Assembly: GCA_017853835.1 (NCBI GenBank)
Contig: JAFMIU010000018.1
Location: 1 to 50,043, forward strand
Source of the DNA: Pirellulales bacterium
GTDB lineage: Bacteria; Planctomycetota; Planctomycetia; Pirellulales; UBA1268
Length of the DNA: 50,043 nucleotides
Reading direction: 5' to 3'
The notes beneath the pieces are model-generated. The model was not told the DNA's origin. It worked only from the letters and a program-made list of their open reading frames with translations, and made no database searches. The translations under genes and the position numbers were made by a program. Positions 8,503-17,904 of this stretch are shown piece after piece. How positions within the stretch are numbered: the first letter of the stretch is position 1; each line of letters opens with the position of its first letter.

Positions 8503-9638
8503 TGCGTCGATCTTGGGTTTTCGCGACAGCGGTGGTGGCGGCACTGGGTGCTGCGGCGGTGCAGGCCGCTGACGGACCACCCGCTCGGGTGCTCGTCGTG
8601 AGTGTGACGACCGGCTTTCGCCATGCCTCGATCGCCACGGCCGAGCCCGTCCTCGAAGATCTCGGGCGATCGTCGGGCCTTTTCCACTGCGACCACCTGC
8701 GGATGCCGCCGGGACGTCTGCCGCAGCCCAAGGCTCCGAAACGGGGCAAGGGCGTGTCGGATGAACAGTGGAAGGCCCAGCGCGCGGCGTTTGAGCGTGA
8801 GGAAGAGGTTTTTCGCCGGGACGATGCGGCCTGGCAGAGGACCGTTCGCGATCAGTTTGCGAAGGTGTTTTCAGCAGAGTCACTCGGGCAGTTCGATGGC
8901 GTCGTGTTCTTGAGCACGACCGGCGAACTGCCGGTGCCCGACCTCGAAGCCTTCCTCGAGTGGGTCAAATCGGGCAAAGCGTTCATCGGCTTCCATGCCG
9001 CGACCGACACCTTCAAGAGTTCCGACGCGTACTGCGAGATGATCGGAGGACACTTCGCCGGTCATCCATGGGGCGCCGGCGGCGAACACGCCTTCGTGGT
9101 CCACGAGCCTGGGCACCGGGTGGTGGCCATGTTTCCAGAGCGATTTCGCTGGAAAGAAGAGATCTACCAATACGACCTTCGATACACGCCCGAGAATTTG
9201 CGGGTGCTCGTGAGCCTCGACATGCAAGGGAGCACGCCCAAGGAGCCGTGGCACGTTCCCGTGGCATGGGTTCGGGACTACGGCAAGGGGCGAGTGTTTT
9301 CGACCAACTTCGGTCACAACGACGCCACCTGGAACGAGCCGATGTTTCAAAAACACATGCTCGAAGGGATGGCCTGGGCGCTGGGGCGATTCGACGCCCC
9401 GACCGCCCCGAATCCTGAGGTCCAGGCCGCCGAATACCTTCGGAGCGTGGTCGCAGCGGCTGCGGCGGCCACCGGAGCCGACGCCGATGCCCTGCGGGCG
9501 AAGGCCGACGCGAAAATCGCCGCGAATCCCGTGTGGCCGCTCGAGTTGCGGCCGATGCTCCTGGAACTTCGTGGCACGAAACCGGAGGAACGGGCAACGT
9601 TGTATGCGAGGGTGATCGCGGCGATCGAGACGCCCTGA
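8502..9638 (+). CDS. Exported ThuA-domain protein
   Basis: A 378-residue protein with a signal peptide (RRSWVFATAVVAALGAAAVQA) and a ThuA domain (glutamine-amidotransferase-like fold, first named for trehalose utilisation). Family landmarks are RVLVVSVTTGFRHASI at the N-terminus, DGVVFLSTTGELP, the conserved GKAFIGFHAATDTF segment, GGHFAGHPW, EEIYQYD and PVAWVRDYGKGRVF. The ThuA part covers about residues 25-300. The last 80 residues are Ala-rich and helical, possibly a partner-binding tail. The biochemical role of ThuA proteins is poorly defined; in planctomycetes they sit beside sugar oxidoreductases, as here. The start overlaps the upstream stop (TGATG), with AGGAG 7 bases before it. A second ThuA domain occurs at the N-terminus of the protein at 26689-31116. 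Confidence 0.9.
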   Translation: MRRSWVFATAVVAALGAAAVQAADGPPARVLVVSVTTGFRHASIATAEPVLEDLGRSSGLFHCDHLRMPPGRLPQPKAPKRGKGVSDEQWKAQRAAFEREEEVFRRDDAAWQRTVRDQFAKVFSAESLGQFDGVVFLSTTGELPVPDLEAFLEWVKSGKAFIGFHAATDTFKSSDAYCEMIGGHFAGHPWGAGGEHAFVVHEPGHRVVAMFPERFRWKEEIYQYDLRYTPENLRVLVSLDMQGSTPKEPWHVPVAWVRDYGKGRVFSTNFGHNDATWNEPMFQKHMLEGMAWALGRFDAPTAPNPEVQAAEYLRSVVAAAAAATGADADALRAKADAKIAANPVWPLELRPMLLELRGTKPEERATLYARVIAAIETP

Positions 9639-9679
9639 CCCGCGGAGGACCGCGCGCGTGACACGAGGAAAGAAGACGC

Positions 9680-12600
9680 ATGCAAAGCCCGGCCTTTTTT
9701 CTTGTCGCCCTGGCTGCGGCGGTGGGTTTCGACAAAGCTGCGGTCGCGGCCCAGCCCAACGTCGTGGTGATCCTCGCGGATGACCTTGGGTTCTCCGATC
9801 TTGGCTGCCATGGCGGCGAGATCGACACACCGCACCTCGATCGGCTCGCCGCCGCGGGCGTGCGGTACACGCAGGGCTACAACACCGCCCGCTGCTGGCC
9901 GTCGCGTGCGGCCCTCCTCACCGGGTATTACGCCCAGGCGATTCGGCGCGACGGCATGGACGGTGTGGATGGGGGGGCGAAGGGCACGCGGCCGGCCTGG
10001 GCGAGGCTCCTGCCCGAACTCCTCGCGCCGGCCGGCTATCGCTCCTACCATTCCGGCAAATGGCACATCGACGGCGATCCTTCCGCGCAGGGGTTTGCGC
10101 GGTCGCTCGATGTGAACGCCACCGGTCAGAGCAACTACTTCAACGCCGCTGGTGTGGTTGGTGATGTCGTGTCAAACGACGCCGCCGACTTCTATGCCAC
10201 GCGGGCCATCGGAGATCACGCCGTCGCCTGTCTCGCCGATCACGCACGGGATCACTCCGCCACACCATTTTTTCACTACGTGGCGTTTACGGCCCCGCAC
10301 TTTCCGCTGCAGGCACCGGCGGAGTTGATCGCAAAGTATCGCGACCGGTATCAGTCGGGCTGGGATGCCGTGCGCGAGGTGCGTGTCGCCAGCGTCGCCC
10401 GGCTGGGCATCGTCACGACGCCTGCCTCGGCGATCGAGCGGGAGGTTGGCCCGCCCTATCCCTTTCCCGACGCCATTCGCCGTCTCGGGGCCGGGGAAGT
10501 CGACCGGCCCAGGCCCTGGACCGATCTCACGCCCGACCAGCGGGCATTTCAGAGCGAGAAGATGGCCATCCATGCCGCGATGGTCGAGGCCCTCGACCAC
10601 GAGGTGGGTCGGATCGTCGCGCAGCTCACGGCGATGAATGCGCTCGACGACACTGTGCTGATGTTCCTGAGCGACAACGGCGCCTCCGCCGAGATCATGG
10701 TGCGAGGTGAGGGGCATGATCCATCGGCTCCCGCAGGGTCACGCGCGACGTTCCTCTGCCTCGGACCCGGCTGGTCGAGTGTCTGCAATGCCCCTCTGCG
10801 CCGTCACAAAACATGGCTGCACGAAGGGGGCATTGCCACACCCTGGATCGTGCACTGGCCGAAGGGGATCGCCACCCAGGGGGATGTTCGGCATCAACCC
10901 GTGCACGTCGTCGACGTGGTGCCCACCGTGCTCGAACTCGCAGGGGTCCCTTTTCCCGTCGAGCGTGAGGGGAGTCCGGTGCCGCCGCCGCACGGTCGGA
11001 GTTTTGCCGCCTCCCTCTCCGATGCCTCCGCGCCGCCTGCCCATGAGTCGATGTGGTGGTGTCACGATGGTCACCGCGCCGTCCGCGTCGGTGACTGGAA
11101 GCTCGTGGCACTCGAAGGAAGCCCGTGGGAACTGTATGACCTCTCCCGCGATCGTTGCGAAACGAAGAATCTGGCCGCCGAGGATCCGGCCAGAGCGGCC
11201 ATGCTCGAGCAGACGTGGAATCGGATCGCGGCCGAGGCGCGATCGCTTGCCGTGGCCGGCGTCGCGGCGTCACCTCCTGCAGCGGCGCAGGCGGGTCAGC
11301 GCCCCCCCAACATCATCTATGTGATGACCGATGATCAGGGCTACGGGGACATCGCCATGCACGGCAATCCCGTGATCAAAACGCCCACCCTTGATCGCCT
11401 CTGGCGGGAGAGCGTGCGGTTGACGGAGTTTCACGCAAGCCCGACGTGTGCGCCGACTCGGGCGGCCCTGCTGACCGGGCGTCATGAGTTTCGCTCGGGT
11501 GTCACCCACACCATCAACGAGCGCGAGCGGCTGGCTCTCTCCGCGACGACGCTTCCGCAGCTCTTGAGGACGGCCGGATATGCCACGGGAATCTTCGGAA
11601 AGTGGCATCTCGGCGATGAAGACGAATACCAGCCGGGTCGCCGTGGGTTCGAGCGAACGTTCATCCACGGCGCGGGGGGCATCGGCCAGACCTTTCCCGG
11701 AAGTTGTGGGGATGTGGACGGCAACCGGTATGTCGATCCGGTGATCCGAAGCGACGGTACGTTCGTCAAGACCGAGGGCTACTGCACCGACGTGTTTTTC
11801 TCCGAGGCAACACGGTGGATCGAAGCCCGGCATCGGGCGAACAAACCGTTTTTCTGCTACCTCACCCCGAACGCGCCGCATGAGCCGCTCGATTGTCCCG
11901 CTGGGTCTGACGAGCCGTATCGCGAGGCCATCGATGCGCTCGGCGTGACCAATGCCGCAGAGCGGGCCAAGATCGCGAAGTTTTATGGAATGATCGAAAA
12001 CATCGACACGAACATGGGCCGGCTGCTCGACACACTCGACAGGCTCGGGATCGCGGATGAGACGCTCCTGGTGTTTACGACCGACAACGGCACGGCCAAC
12101 GGCGCCCCGGTCTTCAACGCCGGGATGCGCGGCGCGAAGGGGTCGGTGTGGCGTGGTGGCACGCGGGTGCCGTCGTTCTGGCGATGGCCTGGCGTGCTCC
12201 CGGCGGGCGTCGATGTGGAGGCGGTCACGGCGCACCTCGACGTGCTTCCGACGCTGTGCGAGATCGCCGGAGTCTCGATCCCCTCCCGTGTCGCCGACCG
12301 CCTCGATGGCCGAAGCATGGTGCCGCTCCTTCACGATCCGCACGCGTCCTGGCCCGATCGACCGCTCGTCACCCACCAGGGCCGTTGGGATCGCGGAAAG
12401 GCCGCCGAGAGCCAGTATCGAAACTGCCGGATTCGCGAGGGGCGATGGAGCCTCGTCAACGTCAAGAACCGTGAGGATCGGTGGGAACTCTACGACATCG
12501 TGAGCGACCCTGCCGAGTCGCACGACGTCGCCGCTGAGCATCCCGACATCGTGGCGCGGATGGCCGCCTGGTATGGCCGCTGGTGGGCGAGCGTCCAGGA

Positions 12601-13573
12601 GGACCTCGTCAATGAAGACTGCGATGGTCCTCCGGAGAATCCGTTCAAGGTCGCGTACCGCCTTCAGCAGAAGGAGGCGACGACGGCTCCTGCCTCTCCT
12701 CTTCCGCCCCCCACGCATGCCTCCGTGAGCTACGGGCCCCATCCGAAGCAGATCATGCATGCCTGGCTCACCGATTCGAGGTCTCGCGGGAAGCCGGCGC
12801 CGGCCGTTTTTTTCATCCATGGCGGCGGCTGGCAGTCGGGTGATCCCTTCAAGCGGCTCAACGAGGTCGTGCCGGCGATGCTCGAGGATGGTGTGGCCGT
12901 GGTTTCGATAGAGTATCGTTTCATCAAGGAGGCGGAGGCCGACGGCATTACGCCGCCGGTGATGGGCCCGCTCAGCGACGCGGCGCGGGCACTGCAGACG
13001 GTTCGCCATCGCGCGGCCGAGTGGGGCATCGATCCGCATCGGATCGCTGCGTGCGGCAGTTCGGCAGGGGCGTGCTCGAGCCTCTGGCTCGCCTTTCACG
13101 ACGACATGGCCGATCCAACGAGCGACGATCCCGTCGCCCGACACTCGACGCGACTGATGACGGCCGCGGTCATGGCCGCCCAGACGACGCTCGATCCGCG
13201 TCAGATGAAGGAGTGGATTCCCAACAGCACGTATGGCGGGCATGCCTTCGGCATCACTAGGGCGAGCGACGGCACAGGCAGTCCGTTTGCCGCGTTTCTC
13301 GCCGCCCGCAAGCGCCTGCTGCCGGATATCGAGAAGGTTTCACCCGTCTCGCTCGTGACGGCAGACGACCCCCCCGTCTATCTCGTCTATCCCGCGCCAC
13401 CGGCCCCCCGAAAGCCGGCCAAGGATCCGACGCATTCGGCGAACTTCGGCGTGCTTCTCAAGGAGCGGCTCGACGCGGTAGGCGTCGCCTGTGAACTCGC
13501 GTACCCTGGCGCAGCCGCGACGCATGCGACCGTGAAGGACTATCTGCGGGACGCCCTCGCACCGAAGCGGTGA
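9680..13573 (+). CDS. Exported sulfatase-sulfatase-esterase triple fusion
   Basis: A 1297-residue secreted chain with three enzyme domains. After a signal peptide (residues 1-24) comes sulfatase domain 1 (about 25-515) with VVILADDLGFSDLGC, CWPSR (Cys72), SGKWHIDG and LSDNGAS. An Ala/Pro-rich joint (AVAGVAASPPAAAQ) leads to sulfatase domain 2 (about 540-1000) with IYVMTDDQGYGDI, CAPTR (Cys590), GKWHLGDED, PNAPHEPL and TTDNGT. The last part (about 1010-1297) is an alpha/beta-hydrolase esterase with oxyanion motif HGGGW near residue 1047 and nucleophile motif GSSAG with Ser near 1128; a late His in THATVKDYL may complete the triad. The frame is uninterrupted. Removal of two sulfate groups and an ester from one substrate is the natural inference. 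The alternative is a chain later cut at the joints. Confidence 0.93.
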   Translation: MQSPAFFLVALAAAVGFDKAAVAAQPNVVVILADDLGFSDLGCHGGEIDTPHLDRLAAAGVRYTQGYNTARCWPSRAALLTGYYAQAIRRDGMDGVDGGAKGTRPAWARLLPELLAPAGYRSYHSGKWHIDGDPSAQGFARSLDVNATGQSNYFNAAGVVGDVVSNDAADFYATRAIGDHAVACLADHARDHSATPFFHYVAFTAPHFPLQAPAELIAKYRDRYQSGWDAVREVRVASVARLGIVTTPASAIEREVGPPYPFPDAIRRLGAGEVDRPRPWTDLTPDQRAFQSEKMAIHAAMVEALDHEVGRIVAQLTAMNALDDTVLMFLSDNGASAEIMVRGEGHDPSAPAGSRATFLCLGPGWSSVCNAPLRRHKTWLHEGGIATPWIVHWPKGIATQGDVRHQPVHVVDVVPTVLELAGVPFPVEREGSPVPPPHGRSFAASLSDASAPPAHESMWWCHDGHRAVRVGDWKLVALEGSPWELYDLSRDRCETKNLAAEDPARAAMLEQTWNRIAAEARSLAVAGVAASPPAAAQAGQRPPNIIYVMTDDQGYGDIAMHGNPVIKTPTLDRLWRESVRLTEFHASPTCAPTRAALLTGRHEFRSGVTHTINERERLALSATTLPQLLRTAGYATGIFGKWHLGDEDEYQPGRRGFERTFIHGAGGIGQTFPGSCGDVDGNRYVDPVIRSDGTFVKTEGYCTDVFFSEATRWIEARHRANKPFFCYLTPNAPHEPLDCPAGSDEPYREAIDALGVTNAAERAKIAKFYGMIENIDTNMGRLLDTLDRLGIADETLLVFTTDNGTANGAPVFNAGMRGAKGSVWRGGTRVPSFWRWPGVLPAGVDVEAVTAHLDVLPTLCEIAGVSIPSRVADRLDGRSMVPLLHDPHASWPDRPLVTHQGRWDRGKAAESQYRNCRIREGRWSLVNVKNREDRWELYDIVSDPAESHDVAAEHPDIVARMAAWYGRWWASVQEDLVNEDCDGPPENPFKVAYRLQQKEATTAPASPLPPPTHASVSYGPHPKQIMHAWLTDSRSRGKPAPAVFFIHGGGWQSGDPFKRLNEVVPAMLEDGVAVVSIEYRFIKEAEADGITPPVMGPLSDAARALQTVRHRAAEWGIDPHRIAACGSSAGACSSLWLAFHDDMADPTSDDPVARHSTRLMTAAVMAAQTTLDPRQMKEWIPNSTYGGHAFGITRASDGTGSPFAAFLAARKRLLPDIEKVSPVSLVTADDPPVYLVYPAPPAPRKPAKDPTHSANFGVLLKERLDAVGVACELAYPGAAATHATVKDYLRDALAPKR

Positions 13574-13603
13574 TGGTCGAGACGCGTTCGCATCGGAGCA
13601 ATC

Positions 13604-15175
13604 ATGGAGAGAGCGGTGGGTGATCGCAGGTGCACGATGACGACGGCCCTGATCGCGGTTGTCATCTGTCACATGGTGGCGGCCGGCGATGGGAACGCCG
13701 GAGAATCACGCCCCCCGAACATCGTTCTGTACCTCTGCGACGACCTGGGCACGGGGGATCTGTCGTGCGGTGGGTCGGCCGACATCAAGACCCCCAACAT
13801 CGATGCCCTGTTTGCCCGTGGCACGAGGTTGTCGCGACACTGGGCAGGGAGCGCCGTGTGCGCGCCGAGTCGGTGCGTGCTCATGACGGGCGTGCATCCC
13901 GGTCACGCGGCCGTGCGGAGCAATCGAGAGGTGAAGCCCGAGGGTCAGATGCCGTTGCCGGTCGGCACGAGAACGCTCGCTTCCCTTCTGCGAGAGGCGG
14001 GCTACGCGACCGGTGTGTTTGGCAAGTGGGGTCTTGGTGGGCCCGAGAGCCGCTCAACCCCGCTCGACTGTGGATTCGACCGCTTCTTCGGCTACACGTG
14101 TCAGCGCGAGGCCCATAGCTATTATCCGCAGCATCTCTGGAGCGATCGCGAGCGGATCATGCTCGACAACCCTGTCGTGCGGCGAGCCGGAAGGATTCCG
14201 GCCACGCCTCCACCCGACGCCGAGGCGTTCCGTCCCTATGTCGGCACCGTCTACTCGGCCGATCTCATCGCCGAACAGCAGATGGCCTTCGTTCGGGCCA
14301 ATGTCGATCGGCCATTTTTCCTCTATGTGCCGACGACCGTGCCTCATCTCGCCCTGCAGGTGCCGGCCGACGAGCCATCCTTCGATGGCTACCGGCAGCA
14401 CTTCGCCGAGGACGGGCCCTATCTCGGTGACAAGGGCTATGTTCCCTGCCGGGATCCGCTGGCCACGTATGCGGCGATGATCACCCGCATGGACCGGGAG
14501 GTCGGGCGGCTCGTGCGCTTCCTCGACGACCACGGGCTCACGGATGACACGATCATCGTCTTCACCAGCGACAATGGCGCCACCAGGCCGGGCACTGGCG
14601 GAATCGATACGGCAAGGCTCAAAAGCAACGGCGCGCTTCGTGACTGGAAGGGCTCGCCGTATGAAGGTGGCCTTCGAGTGCCGGCGGTTGCCGTCTGGCC
14701 CGGTCGGATCGCGGCCGGACGGAGCATCACCTCGCCGACCGGCTTCGAGGATTGGCTGCCGACGCTTCTTGATCTCGCCGGGTCTGCCACGGCGATTCCA
14801 CCGAACCTCGATGGCATGAGCCTGGCCGCGGCGCTGCGGGGGCAGGACGACGTGCCCGAGGATCGCATGCTCTACCGCGAACTGACCGAGGGCCGATGGC
14901 AGGCGGCCGTCGTCGGAACCTGGAAGGCCGTTCGCAGGGGGGCGGGCGCCGAGCGGCCGGATCAGGCTGGCCCGACGGAACTCTACGACCTGTCGGCGGG
15001 GGCCGGTGAGGCGGTCGATGTGGCCAAACGACGGCCCGACATCGTGCGACGGATGGAGACGATCCTCGACCGTGAGCACGTGCCCCACCCCGACTGGCCA
15101 CTCCCGTTCGCCGACAGCGCCTCGCGGCGAGTTGCGGCCACTCCGGTGGCTGTCCCGGCAGGTTCCGCGCGGTGA
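13604..15175 (+). CDS. Exported S1-family sulfatase
   Basis: A 523-residue single-domain sulfatase. The ATG at 13604 has GGAG five bases upstream; a second in-frame ATG at 13637 would give a shorter leader (MTTALIAVVICHMVAAGDG) and is also possible. After the signal peptide come NIVLYLCDDLGTGDLSC, the formylglycine motif CAPSR (Cys86), VFGKWGLGG, a VPTTVPHLALQVP histidine segment and FTSDNGA. The middle part (GYTCQREAHSYYPQHLW) resembles the N-acetylgalactosamine-6-sulfatase/arylsulfatase A branch of planctomycete sulfatases. The HLG of GKWHLG is here WGLG, a substitution seen in that branch. It follows the triple fusion by 30 bases and ends the sulfatase block, 73 bases before the transporter genes. 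Confidence 0.93.
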   Translation: MERAVGDRRCTMTTALIAVVICHMVAAGDGNAGESRPPNIVLYLCDDLGTGDLSCGGSADIKTPNIDALFARGTRLSRHWAGSAVCAPSRCVLMTGVHPGHAAVRSNREVKPEGQMPLPVGTRTLASLLREAGYATGVFGKWGLGGPESRSTPLDCGFDRFFGYTCQREAHSYYPQHLWSDRERIMLDNPVVRRAGRIPATPPPDAEAFRPYVGTVYSADLIAEQQMAFVRANVDRPFFLYVPTTVPHLALQVPADEPSFDGYRQHFAEDGPYLGDKGYVPCRDPLATYAAMITRMDREVGRLVRFLDDHGLTDDTIIVFTSDNGATRPGTGGIDTARLKSNGALRDWKGSPYEGGLRVPAVAVWPGRIAAGRSITSPTGFEDWLPTLLDLAGSATAIPPNLDGMSLAAALRGQDDVPEDRMLYRELTEGRWQAAVVGTWKAVRRGAGAERPDQAGPTELYDLSAGAGEAVDVAKRRPDIVRRMETILDREHVPHPDWPLPFADSASRRVAATPVAVPAGSAR

Positions 15176-15248
15176 GCGTGAAAGAGAGTATCCTTGGGCC
15201 GGCGTCGTTCGGGCGGTTGGCGGCGGGAGCCTCGCAGGGAGTGACAGC

Positions 15249-15488
15249 GTGACAGATCGTGATCCTCGAGGAGGTGACGGCACCGCTGCCAGCCCGGTGG
15301 GGCTGACGCTGTTTTTTGTGTACGTGCTGCTCTACGGTGGCTTCATGGGCCTCGTGCTCGTGCGTCCTGACCTTCTGGCGCTGCGGCCCTTCGGCGGGGT
15401 CAATCTGGCGATCGTTGCGGGCATGGGGCTGATCGTGGCGGCCTTTGTGCTGGCCGTCGCCTACATGTTCCTTCGGTCGGCACGCTGA
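15249..15488 (+). CDS. DUF485 small membrane protein, symporter partner
   Basis: A 79-residue inner-membrane protein with two transmembrane helices (about residues 17-38 and 47-72), the second helix ending in MFLRSAR. This fits the DUF485 family, which is almost always encoded directly before an acetate/cation-type sodium:solute symporter, as it is here with a 16-base gap. The role in transport is not established, but an accessory or assembly function is usual. The start is GTG at 15249, chosen because GGGAG lies 7 bases upstream. The frame is open further upstream but lacks membrane character there. Confidence 0.85.
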   Translation: MTDRDPRGGDGTAASPVGLTLFFVYVLLYGGFMGLVLVRPDLLALRPFGGVNLAIVAGMGLIVAAFVLAVAYMFLRSAR

Positions 15489-15504
15489 CCAGGAGCCGCG
15501 CCTC

Positions 15505-17262
15505 ATGATTCATCACACCTCGTTCATCGCCGTCGCCATTTTCGCCACGTTCGTTCTGGGCGTGCTCGGGCTGTCCTTCTGGCTGGGGCGCAAGGGTCAA
15601 TCGGCCAGCGGCTACTACGCCGCCCATGGCCAGATCCATTGGTTCGTCAACGGCATCGCCTTCGCCGGCGACTATCTTTCCGCCGCGTCCTTTCTCGGCA
15701 TCTGCGGCATGATCGCGTTCTCGGGGTACGACGGATTCCTCTATTCGATCGGGTTCCTGGCCGGGTGGATCGTGGCCCTGTTCGTGATCGCCGAACCAAT
15801 CAAGGCGCTCGGGACGTTCACGTTCGCCGATGCGCTCGACAGCCGGTTCAACAGCCGAGGCATCAAGCTTTCCGTCGCCATTTCGACCCTCGTTGTCAGC
15901 ATTTTTTACCTCATTCCGCAGATGGTCGGAGCCGGTTCACTCATCACGCCGCTGCTCGGTCTGCCGCACGAGGTGGGCGTGGTGCTGGTGGGCGTGACCG
16001 TGACCCTGATCGTCGTCACGGCGGGGATGGTGTCGACCACGTGGGTGCAGTTCATCAAGGGTTCGCTTCTCGTGTTCTTCTGCGGAGTCCTCACGGTCTT
16101 GATCCTCGGGCGTGGGCTCGAGGTCAACGCCGGCCGTGAGGGGGCCGAAAACCTCGCTCCCCAGGTGCGGACGGTCGCGGCTGACGGAAGGGTGCTCATC
16201 GATGGCGAGCCACAGACGGATGATCATGACCTGCGGCCGGTTGGCACGATCCTCAAGCTCCCCGAGCGGTATGGTGAGGCGAGGTCAACGGGTCCTCTCG
16301 GGCCCCTTGCCTATCTTGCGGCGCTGGAAGACTCCACGGTGGTGACGTGGAGCGCGAAGAAACATGCCGACGACGCGGGGCGTCACACGACCTATTCCCC
16401 CGTGGAGCGACGAGGAGGCGATTTGCTCAAGCCGGGGGGCTACTTCAAGGGACTCACCACCGGCAATCTTGCCGACCGTCTCGACTTCGCGAGCCTGATG
16501 CTGGCACTCTTCTGCGGCACGGCATCACTGCCGCATATCCTCATCCGCTACTACACCGTGAAGGACGGCGCGGCCGCGCGGAAAAGTACGGTCGTCGGTA
16601 TCGCGGCGATCGGCGTGTTCTACGTGCTGACGCTTTTTCTCGGCCTCGGTGCGATGACGTCAGGTGCCCTCGATCCGACCGACACCAATATGGCGGCCCC
16701 GCTGCTCGCCAAGAGTTTTTCCAACACGCTCTTCGCGGTGATCTCCGCGATTGCCTTCACGACCGTTCTTGGAACCGTCAGCGGCCTGATCATGGCGGGC
16801 AGCGGCGCAGTGGCCCACGACCTGCTCGAAAACGTCTGCGGCATGCAGATGACCGACCACGAGAAGATCCGCTGCGGAAAGCTGGCCGCCGTGGGGCTTG
16901 GCATCGTGGCCATGGTGCTCGGCATCCTCTTTCGGAACTTCAACGTCAGTTTTCTGGTGGGCTGGGCGTTCAACATCGCCGCGAGCGCCAACCTTCCCGC
17001 GCTGGTGATGCTGCTGTTCTGGCCCCGCACGACCCGGCAGGGGATCGTGGCGGCGGTGACGATCGGTATGCTGTCGTCGCTGGCATGGATCCTCCTATCG
17101 GCCGATACCTTCGAAAAGGTGTATGGGCTGTCGAAGGACATGGCGGTGACGCCGTTCAGCCAGCCAGGGCTCGTGACGATTCCGCTCGGTTTTCTGGTGC
17201 TCGTGATCGTGTCGCTTCTCACCCCTCCGCCGCTCCCCGTTTCCTCCCCTTCCCGCCGTTGA
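15505..17262 (+). CDS. Sodium:solute symporter (ActP-like, SSS family)
   Basis: A 585-residue polytopic inner-membrane transporter of the solute:sodium symporter family, closest in pattern to cation/acetate symporters: FWLGRKGQSASGYYAAHGQI, FAGDYLSAASFLGICG and FADALDSRF early, and LPHILIRYYTVKDG later. The start at 15505 has AGGAG 9 bases upstream. Between membrane helices in the middle (about residues 205-325) lies an extra-membrane stretch of about 115 residues, rich in charged residues (NLAPQVRTVAADGRVLIDG and onward); this loop is longer than in short SSS members. The natural substrate may be acetate or another monocarboxylate, but the position between sulfatases and sugar enzymes makes a sugar acid or released acyl group possible. 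Confidence 0.9.
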   Translation: MIHHTSFIAVAIFATFVLGVLGLSFWLGRKGQSASGYYAAHGQIHWFVNGIAFAGDYLSAASFLGICGMIAFSGYDGFLYSIGFLAGWIVALFVIAEPIKALGTFTFADALDSRFNSRGIKLSVAISTLVVSIFYLIPQMVGAGSLITPLLGLPHEVGVVLVGVTVTLIVVTAGMVSTTWVQFIKGSLLVFFCGVLTVLILGRGLEVNAGREGAENLAPQVRTVAADGRVLIDGEPQTDDHDLRPVGTILKLPERYGEARSTGPLGPLAYLAALEDSTVVTWSAKKHADDAGRHTTYSPVERRGGDLLKPGGYFKGLTTGNLADRLDFASLMLALFCGTASLPHILIRYYTVKDGAAARKSTVVGIAAIGVFYVLTLFLGLGAMTSGALDPTDTNMAAPLLAKSFSNTLFAVISAIAFTTVLGTVSGLIMAGSGAVAHDLLENVCGMQMTDHEKIRCGKLAAVGLGIVAMVLGILFRNFNVSFLVGWAFNIAASANLPALVMLLFWPRTTRQGIVAAVTIGMLSSLAWILLSADTFEKVYGLSKDMAVTPFSQPGLVTIPLGFLVLVIVSLLTPPPLPVSSPSRR

Positions 17263-17269
17263 ATCGCTG

Positions 17270-17818
17270 ATGGCCCGCAAGAAGCCAGCTCCGCCCCGCC
17301 GCGACGTGATCCGCTGCACCGCCGCCCACCTTCCGGCGATCAAGGCGATCTACAACGAAGCGATCCTGACGTCGACTGCACTCTACGAGTACGAGCCTCG
17401 AACCGACGAGGTGATGCGGGAGTGGTTTGCCCAGCGGGAGCGAGACGCCGTTCCGGTGCTCGGCATCGAATGGGAGCCTGGTGTGCTCGCCGGGTTCGCC
17501 ACCTGGGGCCCCTTTCGCCCTCGGGCCGCCTACAAGTATTCCGTCGAGCATTCCGTCTACGTTGACGAGCGGTTTCGCGGGGAGGGGATCGGTCGTCAAC
17601 TCATGCAGGCGATCATCGCGGCGGCGCGGACGAGCGAGATCCACATGCTGGTCGCTGGCATCGATGCAACAAACGTTGCCAGCGTTGCGCTCCACAGCTC
17701 CCTCGGCTTCCGGTGCTGTGGCACCGTACGCGAGGCGGGCTACAAGTTTGGCCGTTGGCTTGACCTGGAATTCTGGCAGCTCATTCTTCCCACACCGACC
17801 CATCCGATTGAAGGCTGA
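17270..17818 (+). CDS. GNAT N-acetyltransferase, phosphinothricin acetyltransferase-like
   Basis: A 182-residue cytoplasmic acetyl-CoA-dependent N-acetyltransferase of the GNAT fold. It shows the pattern of the Pat/Bar-like subgroup: HLPAIKAIYNEAILTSTALY near the N-terminus, a TWGPFRPRAAYKYSVEHSVYV core strand, the acetyl-CoA loop RGEGIGRQLM, and NVASVALHSSLGF then GRWLDLEFWQ at the end. Related proteins acetylate phosphinothricin or methionine sulfone/sulfoximine, but the natural substrate is usually unknown. The ATG is 7 bases after the symporter stop, so it is probably carried in the same transcript, though nothing else ties it to sugar use. Confidence 0.88.
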   Translation: MARKKPAPPRRDVIRCTAAHLPAIKAIYNEAILTSTALYEYEPRTDEVMREWFAQRERDAVPVLGIEWEPGVLAGFATWGPFRPRAAYKYSVEHSVYVDERFRGEGIGRQLMQAIIAAARTSEIHMLVAGIDATNVASVALHSSLGFRCCGTVREAGYKFGRWLDLEFWQLILPTPTHPIEG

Positions 17819-17904
17819 CGCCATCGGAGGGGAGGCTGTGCCATGGATTCCGGACATGGCAGGGAAAGGTGTTCGTGAAACCGGAAACTGGGTATCCTCT
17901 CCGC

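Noticed and set aside
11270..13243. Open frame of more than 650 codons antisense to the triple fusion
   Set aside because: It has Arg/His/Gly-rich composition without any family motif, typical of the shadow of a high-GC gene.
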